Shown here: in pieces, positions 43,201-51,797 of the stretch
How the letters are laid out: every line of letters begins with the position of its first letter
How positions within the stretch are numbered: position 1 is the stretch's first letter
From: G965205525 sp965205525
GTDB taxonomy: Bacteria; Pseudomonadota; Gammaproteobacteria; JABABF01
Length of the DNA: 64,000 nt
Assembly: GCA_965205525.1 (NCBI GenBank)
Contig: OZ242171.1
Location: 1,240,001 to 1,304,000, forward strand
Direction: 5' to 3'
Notes under the pieces: generated by a model
What the model was told of the DNA's origin: nothing
The model's database searches: none
The model's input: the letters and a program-made list of their open reading frames with translations, nothing else
Program-made: the position numbers and the translations under genes

Positions 43201-44385
43201 GTGGGTAGATGGCTCACCCGGGCGCATGACCTGGTAAATTTCCCTCAGTGCACCCTCGGTATTCTGAATCGGGTCTGCTGCCATGGTGTCCGATATAAAG
43301 CTCCCCCAATCCAATTCACTCGTATAGATGGTTTCAATCTGCGTAATGCCGAGTACACCCAGCTTGATCAGCATCTCTTCGTCAATAGAGCTGTTCGCAG
43401 GAATCAGAACCTCGCCGGTCTCCTGATCCACAATATCCCGCGCCATCATCTTCGGGCGGCCATTCAGCTTGTCCTGACCGGTGAGAAATGCTGTCGGCAC
43501 CTGCTGGCTATCCATGCCGTCCTTTTGCATCTTCTGAATATGCGCCGGGGTGATACGCTGCCCCTTTTCCACTAGCACCGTGCCCTTATTGCCCAAGATA
43601 TCAAAGGAGAGTGCCTGCCCGCGCAGTCGCTCAGGCACGATTTGCATAATCCAGGTGCCGGGAGTCTTGCCCGCCGCAAAATGATCGTTTTGGTAAAACA
43701 GACCGAGAATTTCCTCCGTGGTATAGCTGAGGGCACGCAACAGGGTGCTCACCGGCAGCTTGCGGCGCCGATCAATGCGCACATACACGCGATCCTTCAC
43801 ATCAAACTCAAAGTCCAGCCATGAGCCTCGGTACGGGATGATGCGGGCGGAATAGAGGAGCTTGCCGGAAGAATGATTCTTGCCGCGATCATGGTCAAAG
43901 GTGACACCGGGAGAGCGATGCAGCTGGGACACCACAACGCGCTCCGTGCCGTTGATGATAAAAGTGCCGCGCTCCGTCATCATCGGCAATTCGCCGAGAA
44001 ATACCTTCTGCTCAATCGGCGGCTTCTTGAGGATGGAGGTGTCCTCCCGGTCGCGGACGATGAGACGCAGAGTCACATGCAGCGGCGCCACGTAAGTGCG
44101 GTCACGGAGCCGGCATTCATCCACGTCAAAAGGAGGGGTTCCGATCTCGTGGCGGATATAGTCAAGGGATACCCGCCCGGTGACGCTTTTAATCGGAAAA
44201 ACCGAGCGCAACACTGCATCCAATCCTTCTTTCTTGCGCCCTTCAGGGGGGGTCCCCTGCTGCACAAATTTCCGGTAGGATTCGATCTGCGTGGAGAGCA
44301 GATACGGCAGATCCAGGATGTTCGGCAGCTTGCCGAAGTCAAGGCGCATGCGCCCTTTCTTGCTTTGGGTTCGCTTGGTCGTCAT
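40270..44385 (-). CDS. rpoB: DNA-directed RNA polymerase subunit beta
   Basis: 1371 residues, 29 more than E. coli. The rifampicin region [20 protein letters not shown] followed by [20 protein letters not shown] has wild-type residues at the usual resistance positions. The C-terminal part has [20 protein letters not shown]. The distance to rpoC is 41 bases and to rplL 63 bases. Confidence 0.99.
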   Translation of the reverse strand: [1371 protein letters not shown]

Positions 44386-44448
44386 ACCGTGTTTGCCAAT
44401 CTGTTGTGAGGTCTGCCAGCAGCGCTGAGAAAAACTGTGCTGCCGCGC

Positions 44449-44838
44449 TTACTTCAGTGTCGCGGAGGCGCCAGCCTCTTCCAGCTGCTTGCGGGCCTCC
44501 TCGGCCTCCTTTTTTGGCATGTTTTCTTTGATCATGGACGGCGCTTTGTCTACCAGCTCTTTGGACTCCTTCAAGCCGAGACCGGTGATCGCCCGCACTG
44601 CCTTGATGGCATTTACCTTTTTGTCGCCGGCAGCGGTCAGCTCCAAGCTGAACTCGGTCTGTTCCTCGGCGGGCGATTCGCCGGCTGCATCGGGTGCCTG
44701 CGCACCCGCTGCCGCCACGGCCACCGGAGCAGCTGCCGTAACACCAAACTTCTCCTCAATCGCCTGCACGAGTTCAACCAAGTCCATTACGCTCATTTCG
44801 GCAAGCGTGTTTAGGATGTCATCTTTGTTCAGAGTCAT
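44449..44838 (-). CDS. rplL: 50S ribosomal protein L7/L12
   Basis: 129 residues. N-terminal dimerisation domain MTLNKDDILNTLAEMSVMDL, an Ala/Pro hinge (about 34-55), then the factor-binding domain with KVNAIKAVRAITGLGLKESK. Forms the ribosomal stalk with L10. Confidence 0.99.
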   Translation of the reverse strand: MTLNKDDILNTLAEMSVMDLVELVQAIEEKFGVTAAAPVAVAAAGAQAPDAAGESPAEEQTEFSLELTAAGDKKVNAIKAVRAITGLGLKESKELVDKAPSMIKENMPKKEAEEARKQLEEAGASATLK

Positions 44839-44894
44839 TTCTCTACTCCCATGGGGTTTGCAATTGCTGTTTCATTCGCCATACGGCACATTCT

Positions 44895-45425
44895 CTATAC
44901 TGTCTGGTCTTTCTGCTCTCGCAGAACTGCAAGACTGCCCGCCAGCTTGCGGGGGATACCCTGCAGGGCAGCAGCCAGCTTTGCCATAGGCGCTTGCAGC
45001 ACACCGAGCAGCTGGGCTAGTGCCTCCTCGCGGCTCGGCAGCAGGGCCAGAAAATCCAGCCGTTCAGCTGGCAGAAGGCGGCCCTCAAGGGCCAAGGCCT
45101 TCACAGAAAAACTTTTGTTCTCCTGAACAAACTTCTTGATCAGCCGGGCAGCGGCGGCCGGGTCTTCCATGGAAAAAGCAAATAGGCTGGGACCGGTCAG
45201 AGTCTCCTGCACGCATTCAAATTCCGTGTCCGCAAAAGCGCGGCGCACCAGCGTATTCTTCGCAATTCGCAGGACCACGCTCTGCTCACGCGCCTCTTTG
45301 CGCAGCGCCGTCATCTCGGCCACCTTGACACCGCAGGCATCGGCGATGACAAGAGAATGCGCAGCACTGGCCAGCGCCTGCACCTCGGCGACCACCGCCC
45401 GCTTCTGCTCGGCCCGCAATGCCAT
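44895..45425 (-). CDS. rplJ: 50S ribosomal protein L10
   Basis: 176 residues; base of the L7/L12 stalk. Begins MALRAEQKRAVVAEVQALAS and has LRIAKNTLVRRAF and the C-terminal helices for L7/L12 (LGVLQAPMAKLAAALQGIPR). Its Shine-Dalgarno GGGAG lies inside a hairpin directly upstream, a possible autoregulatory site. Confidence 0.98.
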   Translation of the reverse strand: MALRAEQKRAVVAEVQALASAAHSLVIADACGVKVAEMTALRKEAREQSVVLRIAKNTLVRRAFADTEFECVQETLTGPSLFAFSMEDPAAAARLIKKFVQENKSFSVKALALEGRLLPAERLDFLALLPSREEALAQLLGVLQAPMAKLAAALQGIPRKLAGSLAVLREQKDQTV

Positions 45426-45427
45426 CA

Positions 45428-45458
45428 GCAGGACTCCCGCTTCCAGGGCAGAGTCTGC
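45428..45458 (-). promoter_or_regulatory. Hairpin covering the rplJ ribosome binding site
   Basis: In the mRNA, GCAGACTC (45458-45451) pairs with GAGTCCTGC (45436-45428): eight base pairs with one bulged C and a 14-base loop. The rplJ Shine-Dalgarno GGGAG overlaps the 3' arm and the ATG follows two bases later. L10-L7/L12 autoregulate this leader in E. coli; that this hairpin does the same is inference. Confidence 0.5.
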
Positions 45459-45507
45459 CGTGCGCTGTGGCCCGCCGCGTCGGGCACTGCTGGTGCTGTC
45501 GTCGTCA

Positions 45508-46200
45508 TCACGTATTCAAGCTGTCTATGCTGATCGCAAGCCCCGGCCCCATGGTGGTTGCCAGAGTGATTTTCACCAGGTACACACCCTTTGCCACCGC
45601 CGGCTTTGCCTTTTTCAGGGCACCCACCAGTGCCTCCAGATTTTCCTGAAGCGCTTCCGCCGTGAAATCAGCACGCCCGATACTGCCGTGCACGATGCCG
45701 CCTTTGTCGGCGCGAAAACGCACTTGGCCCTTCTTGGCATTGCTGATCGCCGCTGCCACATCCGCCGTCACTGTGCCGGTTTTCGGGTTCGGCATCAGCC
45801 CGCGGGGGCCCAGCACGCGACCCAGCTGCCCCACCGTCGCCATGGCATCCGGCGTGGCAATGGCAATATCAAAATCAAGCATGCCGCCTTTGACCTGCTC
45901 TGCCAAATCCTCCATGCCGACCAGGTCGGCGCCCGCCTCGCGGGCGGTGGCGGCCGCTTCCCCCTGCGCAAATACTGCAATCCGCACCGTGCGACCAGTG
46001 CCGTGGGGCAGCACAGCCGCTCCCTGCACCTGCTGTTCCGACTGGCGCATGTCCACTCCCAGCTTGATCGCCACGTCTACCGACTCGCCGAACTTGACGC
46101 CCTGCATCTTGCCGAAGCAGGCCACCGCCTCCGGCACTGTGCAGGGCGCAGCGGCGGCTTTCCCGCTATTCTCGCGCATACGCTTAGACGACATTGCCAT
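45508..46200 (-). CDS. rplA: 50S ribosomal protein L1
   Basis: 230 residues. Motifs: FGESVDVAIKLGVDMRQSEQ, LPHGTGRTVRIAVFAQGE and GPRGLMPNPKTGTV. ATG 46200 or the second ATG at 46194 may be used. The stop codon of rplK, 17 bases upstream, lies in a small GGGCC-TGTA-GGCCC hairpin. Confidence 0.98.
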   Translation of the reverse strand: MAMSSKRMRENSGKAAAAPCTVPEAVACFGKMQGVKFGESVDVAIKLGVDMRQSEQQVQGAAVLPHGTGRTVRIAVFAQGEAAATAREAGADLVGMEDLAEQVKGGMLDFDIAIATPDAMATVGQLGRVLGPRGLMPNPKTGTVTADVAAAISNAKKGQVRFRADKGGIVHGSIGRADFTAEALQENLEALVGALKKAKPAVAKGVYLVKITLATTMGPGLAISIDSLNT

Positions 46201-46217
46201 TGGTCTTCCCTAGGGGC

Positions 46218-46655
46218 CTACAGGCCCTGCACCTCAATGCCGGCACTTCTGGCGCTGCCCGCAAGGGTGCGCACAGCTGCTTCCATCTCGGCCGCTGTCA
46301 TGTCCACCATCTTGGTCTTGGCAATTTCCTCCAGCTGCGCACGGGTCACCGTCCCCACTTTTTCGCGATTCGGCTCACCGCTGCCCTTTTTAATGCCGGC
46401 AGCCTTGCGCAGGAGAACAGCGGCCGGTGGCTGCTTGACGATAAAGGAAAAGCTGCGGTCCTGGTAAACGCTGATCACCACCGGCACCGTCAGACCCTGC
46501 TCTATGCTCTGGGTTTTGTCATTGAACGCTTTACAGAAATCCATAATATTCAGACCGTGCTGCCCTAGGGCGGGGCCTACCGGCGGACTCGGGTTCGCCT
46601 GCCCGGCAGGCACCTGCAGCCGGATATAAGTGGTTACTTCTTTTTTCTTGGCCAT
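46218..46655 (-). CDS. rplK: 50S ribosomal protein L11
   Basis: 145 residues; part of the GTPase-associated centre and needed for RelA activation. Motifs: YIRLQVPAGQANPSPPVGPA, LGQHGLNIMDFCKAFND and GSARSAGIEVQGL at the end. Starts 2 bases after the nusG stop. Confidence 0.99.
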   Translation of the reverse strand: MAKKKEVTTYIRLQVPAGQANPSPPVGPALGQHGLNIMDFCKAFNDKTQSIEQGLTVPVVISVYQDRSFSFIVKQPPAAVLLRKAAGIKKGSGEPNREKVGTVTRAQLEEIAKTKMVDMTAAEMEAAVRTLAGSARSAGIEVQGL

Positions 46656-46657
46656 GA

Positions 46658-47197
46658 CTAGGCTTTCTCCACCTGACCGAATTCCAAGTCCACCGGTGTG
46701 GAGCGCCCCAAGATCACCATGGAAATCTTAAGACGGCTTTTCTCGTAGTCCACCTCTTCCACCATGCCATTGAAATCGGTAAAAGGCCCGCCCACCACAC
46801 GCACCACCTCCCCGGGCTCAAACACGGTTTTCGGCCGGGGTTTGTCTTTGCCCGTGGATATGCGCTGGCGTATGTGATCGGTTTCCTTTTCGCTGAGGGG
46901 GGTCGGCGTATCCGGCTTGCCGCCGATAAAGCCCATGACGCGAGGCGTATTCTTAACCAAGTGCCAGGTATCGTCGTTCATGGTCATTTCCACCAGCACA
47001 TAGCCGGGGAAAAATTTGCGCTCGCTGTTGCGCCGACTGCCGTCGCGCATCTCCACCACCTCCTCCGTGGGCACCAGCACTTCGCCGAAGCAGTCTTCCA
47101 TCTTGCTGTACGCTATACGCTCGCGCAACGCCGTCTGCACCTGCTTTTCAAAGCCTGAATGGGCATGCACCACATACCAGCGCTTATCCATGTCCAT
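46658..47197 (-). CDS. nusG: Transcription termination/antitermination protein NusG
   Basis: 179 residues from ATG 47197. The NGN domain has KRWYVVHAHSGFEKQVQTAL and FPGYVLVEMTMND. The C-terminal KOW domain (GEVVRVVGGPFTDFNGMVEE) binds Rho or S10. The ATG shares its first base with the secE stop codon (TGATG). Confidence 0.98.
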   Translation of the reverse strand: MDMDKRWYVVHAHSGFEKQVQTALRERIAYSKMEDCFGEVLVPTEEVVEMRDGSRRNSERKFFPGYVLVEMTMNDDTWHLVKNTPRVMGFIGGKPDTPTPLSEKETDHIRQRISTGKDKPRPKTVFEPGEVVRVVGGPFTDFNGMVEEVDYEKSRLKISMVILGRSTPVDLEFGQVEKA

Positions 47198-47589
47198 CAG
47201 CCGATCACCCCTGAAGCAGCCCAGCCGAGCAGCGCATCCAAGCCCCACAGAATAAGTGCCACTAGGAAAACGAAGATAACCACCATTACGGTGGTCTGCA
47301 TCGTTTCACCGTGGGTAGGCCAGACGACCTTCTGAATTTCTAAGCGCGCTCCCTTCATCAGCTCCCAGGCTGCCTCGCCCCGCTCCGTCTGCAGGGCGAT
47401 CACACAAGCTGTCAGCACTAGACCGAGGACTGCCAGCATGCGATACAGCAGGGATTCTTCAGCATAGTACACATTAACGATTACGCCGAAAATTCCCAGC
47501 AGGGCCACAAAAGACCACCTCAGGCCATCTAGGACCCGATCTTTCTGCTGACCCTGCTTAGAATCTTCGCGCTTGGAGTTCACTGCCAT
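47197..47589 (-). CDS. secE: Protein translocase subunit SecE
   Basis: 130 residues from ATG 47589. Three membrane segments (about 24-43, 51-67 and 97-119) as in the long proteobacterial form. The conserved amphipathic stretch KVVWPTHGETMQTTVMV precedes the last helix. Follows tRNA(Trp) by 34 bases. Confidence 0.97.
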   Translation of the reverse strand: MAVNSKREDSKQGQQKDRVLDGLRWSFVALLGIFGVIVNVYYAEESLLYRMLAVLGLVLTACVIALQTERGEAAWELMKGARLEIQKVVWPTHGETMQTTVMVVIFVFLVALILWGLDALLGWAASGVIG

Positions 47590-47623
47590 ATACCTCGCCA
47601 CACGGGGCAACCGTAGCGGTTAA

Positions 47624-47699
47624 TGGCAGGCCAGGAGGGACTCGAACCCCCAACCTGCGGTTTTGGAGACCGCTGCTCTACCAGTTGAGCTACTGGCCT
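47624..47699 (-). tRNA. tRNA-Trp (CCA)
   Basis: 76 bases including an encoded CCA. Acceptor AGGCCAG pairs with CTGGCCT; the anticodon loop CTCCAAA gives CCA. Normal position between tuf and secE. Confidence 0.98.
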
Positions 47700-47783
47700 A
47701 ATTGCACACACAATCTTCACCATTGGCAGACATCAGCCACCGCCCCCAAAGAGCGGGCTGATTCATTCAGGCGACGGATAAAG

Positions 47784-48974
<1,191 letters not shown>

Positions 48975-49062
48975 GTTCCTACCTCGTCTAGCACGGATGG
49001 CTGTCATTACTGACCGCGCTCAAAGCGCAATAAGTGCAGGGAAAATATCCCTCACCCACAGT

Positions 49063-49138
<76 letters not shown>

Positions 49139-49184
49139 ATCCGACAAATTGTTACCGGGACACTGCCCGGCCCCGCCCCGAAAT

Positions 49185-49258
49185 TGGAGCGGGTAGCGGG
49201 GATCGAACCCGCATCGTCAGCTTGGAAGGCTGAAGTTCTACCATTGAACCATACCCGC
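49185..49258 (-). tRNA. tRNA-Gly (TCC)
   Basis: 74 bases with encoded CCA. Acceptor GCGGGTA pairs with TACCCGC; anticodon loop CTTCCAA gives TCC. Confidence 0.98.
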
Positions 49259-49341
49259 GCACTGGCTGACTCCGGCCTGCCCCTGTTCACAAGGCAATGC
49301 AGGCTGTTTCCGGCTCTTCTCACCCCCTGCCTGATACCCGA

Positions 49342-49425
49342 TGGTGGAGGGGGGTGGATTCGAACCACCGAAGCTTTCACGTCAGATTTACAGTCTGATC
49401 CCTTTGACCTCTCGGGAACCCCTCC
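49342..49425 (-). tRNA. tRNA-Tyr (GTA)
   Basis: 84 bases with encoded CCA and a long variable arm, as expected for a class II bacterial tRNA(Tyr). Acceptor GGAGGGG pairs with CCCCTCC; anticodon loop CTGTAAA gives GTA, a queuosine target. First gene of the leftward tRNA-tuf unit. Confidence 0.98.
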
Positions 49426-49441
49426 GCGAAATTAGCTCCCC

Positions 49442-49469
49442 ATTATGGCACCTTTCCTTCTCTTGTCAA
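49442..49469 (-). promoter_or_regulatory. Promoter of the tRNA(Tyr)-tRNA(Gly)-tRNA(Thr)-tuf operon
   Basis: Minus strand TTGACA (49464-49469), 16 bases, CATAAT (49442-49447), then GGGGAGC before the start point. The -35 is perfect and the -10 matches 5 of 6. The GC-rich discriminator fits stringent control. Confidence 0.75.
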
Positions 49470-49601
49470 CCGGAGGGCAGTGTCAGAAAACATCCCTCCC
49501 CCTGCCATGCCCCCCAGGCTTCGGGAGATGTTTACAATATGCGCCTTATCCGGCTCTTTTGCGCCTCACAGACGCAGATGCCGGCCGGAATGACGGTTTC
49601 C

Positions 49602-49675
49602 TGGGGGATCGTTCAACGGTAGGACAGCGGACTCTGACTCCGCCGATGGTGGTTCGAATCCACCTCCCCCAGCCA
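49602..49675 (+). tRNA. tRNA-Gln (CTG)
   Basis: 74 bases with encoded CCA. Acceptor TGGGGGA pairs with TCCCCCA; anticodon loop CTCTGAC gives CTG. Points rightward, 24 bases before proS, so both may share a transcript. GTA and CTG tRNAs here are not both queuosine targets; only the Tyr one is. Confidence 0.97.
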
Positions 49676-49699
49676 GTTTGCCGCTTTAGTCTTCATGCT

Positions 49700-51397
49700 A
49701 TGCGCACCAGCCAGTACCTTCTCGCCACCACCCGGGAAGTCCCCGCCGATGCAGAGATCGCCAGCCACCGCCTGATGCTCCGAAGCGGCCTAATACGCCG
49801 CCTCGCGGCAGGCCTCTACACTTGGCTGCCTCTCGGCATGCGGGTCCTGCGCAAGGCGCAGGATGTGGTGCGAGAGGAGATGGAACGGGCCGGGGCCTTG
49901 GAGGTGCATATGCCCGTAGTGCAGCCTGCCGAACTGTGGCGGGAAACCGGGCGCTGGGAGGAGTATGGCGCGGAGCTGCTGCGCCTGCAGGACCGGCACG
50001 GCCGGGATTTCTGCCTCGGTCCTACCCACGAGGAGGTCATCACTGATTTGGTGAAGCGGGAGGTGAGCAGCTACCGCCAGCTGCCGATCAACCTGTACCA
50101 GGTGCAGACCAAGTTCCGGGACGAAATCCGCCCCCGATTCGGCGTGATGCGGGCCCGAGAGTTCCTGATGAAGGATGCCTATTCCTTCCATCGCAGCGCC
50201 GACTGCCTGGGGGAGACCTACGAAAAAATGCGCGATGCCTACCAGCGCATATTCAGCCGCTTCGGGCTTGAGTTCCGCATGGTCGCTGCGGACAGCGGCA
50301 GCATCGGCGGCCGCATTTCCCATGAGTTTCACGTGCTGGCAGATTCCGGGGAGGATGCCATCGCCTTCAGCGAAGGGGGGGACTACGCGGCCAACCTGGA
50401 GCTGGCGGCGATAGAGCCGTCCCCCGACGAGCGGCCGGCGGCAGCGGCGGCACGGGAGCGGGTGGCGACAGAGGACAGGCAGAGTATCCGGGAAGTTTCT
50501 GAATTTCTGCAAGTGCCACCGGAACGCATGGTGAAAATGCTAATCGTGGAAGGAAGAGACGGCGCGCTCATCGCCCTGGCGCTGCGGGGGGACCACGAGT
50601 TGAACCCTCTGAAGGCTGCTGCCCAGGATGAAGTGGCAACTCCTCTCTGTCTAGCGGATGAACAGCGCATCCGCCAAGAGCTTAAACTCGCCCCGGGCTC
50701 AATCGGCCCGGTGGGGCTGAAGATACCTGTAATTGCAGACCATGCCGCCGCCGGGCTGGCAGATTTCATCTGCGGTGCCAACGAGGACGGCACACATCTC
50801 ACCGGAGTCAATTGGGGGCGGGACTGCCAAGAGCCCCAAAGGGCGGATCTCCGCAATGCACAGGAGGGAGACCCGGCCCCCGGCGGGCAGGGCCCGCTGC
50901 ACATACAGCGGGGCATAGAGGTAGGTCATATCTTCCAGCTGGGCTGCAAATACAGCGAAGCGATGGGCGCCCTGGTCCAGGGAGAGGATGGCCAGCTGCA
51001 GCCCATGTGGATGGGCTGCTACGGCATCGGCATCGGGCGGGCAGTGGCCGCCGCCATTGAGCAGAACCACGACGAAGCGGGCATCTGCTGGCCGGAGCCC
51101 TTGGCTCCCTTCCGGGCGGCGCTCGTACCCCTGAACCAGCACCGCTCGCAAAAGGTGCGGGAAACCGCGGAGAGACTCTACCGACAGCTGCTGGAGCAGG
51201 GGGTGGATGTGCTGCTAGACGACCGAGAAGAGCGGCCGGGGATCAAGTTCGCCGATATGGAGCTGGTCGGCATTCCCCGCCTGGCGATAGTGGGGGAGCG
51301 GGGTCTCGGCAAGGGTGTAATAGAGTGCCGGCGGCGAGGAGGTGACACCTTGGAACTGCCTGAGGCAGAGGCGGCAGCCTTCTTAGCCGGTGAATAA
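49700..51397 (+). CDS. proS: Prolyl-tRNA synthetase, bacterial type with editing insertion
   Basis: 565 residues from ATG 49700; E. coli has 572. Begins MRTSQYLLATTREVPADAEI. Class II motif 2 is FRDEIRPRFGVMRAREFLMK. The INS editing domain (about 225-390) includes EFLQVPPERMVKMLIVEG and ALRGDHELN. Motif 3 has GCYGIGIGRAVAAAIEQNHD and the anticodon domain ends the protein. The frame is open upstream through the tRNA, but the family start settles ATG 49700. Confidence 0.97.
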   Translation: MRTSQYLLATTREVPADAEIASHRLMLRSGLIRRLAAGLYTWLPLGMRVLRKAQDVVREEMERAGALEVHMPVVQPAELWRETGRWEEYGAELLRLQDRHGRDFCLGPTHEEVITDLVKREVSSYRQLPINLYQVQTKFRDEIRPRFGVMRAREFLMKDAYSFHRSADCLGETYEKMRDAYQRIFSRFGLEFRMVAADSGSIGGRISHEFHVLADSGEDAIAFSEGGDYAANLELAAIEPSPDERPAAAAARERVATEDRQSIREVSEFLQVPPERMVKMLIVEGRDGALIALALRGDHELNPLKAAAQDEVATPLCLADEQRIRQELKLAPGSIGPVGLKIPVIADHAAAGLADFICGANEDGTHLTGVNWGRDCQEPQRADLRNAQEGDPAPGGQGPLHIQRGIEVGHIFQLGCKYSEAMGALVQGEDGQLQPMWMGCYGIGIGRAVAAAIEQNHDEAGICWPEPLAPFRAALVPLNQHRSQKVRETAERLYRQLLEQGVDVLLDDREERPGIKFADMELVGIPRLAIVGERGLGKGVIECRRRGGDTLELPEAEAAAFLAGE

Positions 51398-51411
51398 GGA
51401 TTGCCCCCGCC

Positions 51412-51693
51412 GTGCGGATGATCTCGCAGAATGCTGATGGGGAAATACGAGCGTTGCAGGGAAAGGAGCACATCACAACCTGCCTAAAAGGGCTGGGCCA
51501 GACGCTGAGCGGTGGCAATGCCACCGAGCAAACCTGCCGCCCTGCCTTGCACACCTTGTTGGAACAAATCCTGCAAGACCTAAAGGTTATCGATGAGCCC
51601 CGGCGCATCGCCTGTGGTGCGCCCGATTATGTGCTGACCCGCAGCGGCATTCCGCTCGGCTGCATGAAGACTCGGCCTGTGCCGACAAATTAA
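51412..51693 (+). pseudogene. Remnant of a DNA methyltransferase/restriction enzyme N-terminus
   Basis: A 93-residue frame resembling the beginning of large Eco57I-like/type ISP restriction-modification proteins. The pieces NATEQTCRPALHTLLEQIL and EPRRIACGAPDYVLTRSGIP match their conserved NATEHTHRPAL...EPKRIxCGAPDFxVTR...GYIEAKD pattern. At the point where GYIEAKD is expected the sequence reads GCMKTRP and then stops. No motor or methylase domain follows; selO starts about 100 bases on. I read it as the 5' stump of a deleted restriction-modification gene. The call rests on motif memory and should be treated as probable. Confidence 0.6.
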
Positions 51694-51797
51694 TTAGAGT
51701 TGCCCTGGCTAGAGTATCCCTACAGGCTTCCGCGGATAGCCGCGCCGCCGGGCTGTCGGCAATCGCGTACCATAGAGACAGCCGCCCGGCCTCTCCC

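Noticed and set aside
44400..44445. GCAGC/GCTGC hairpin between rplL and rpoB as an attenuator
   Set aside because: Five-bp stem with a large loop and no U-run.
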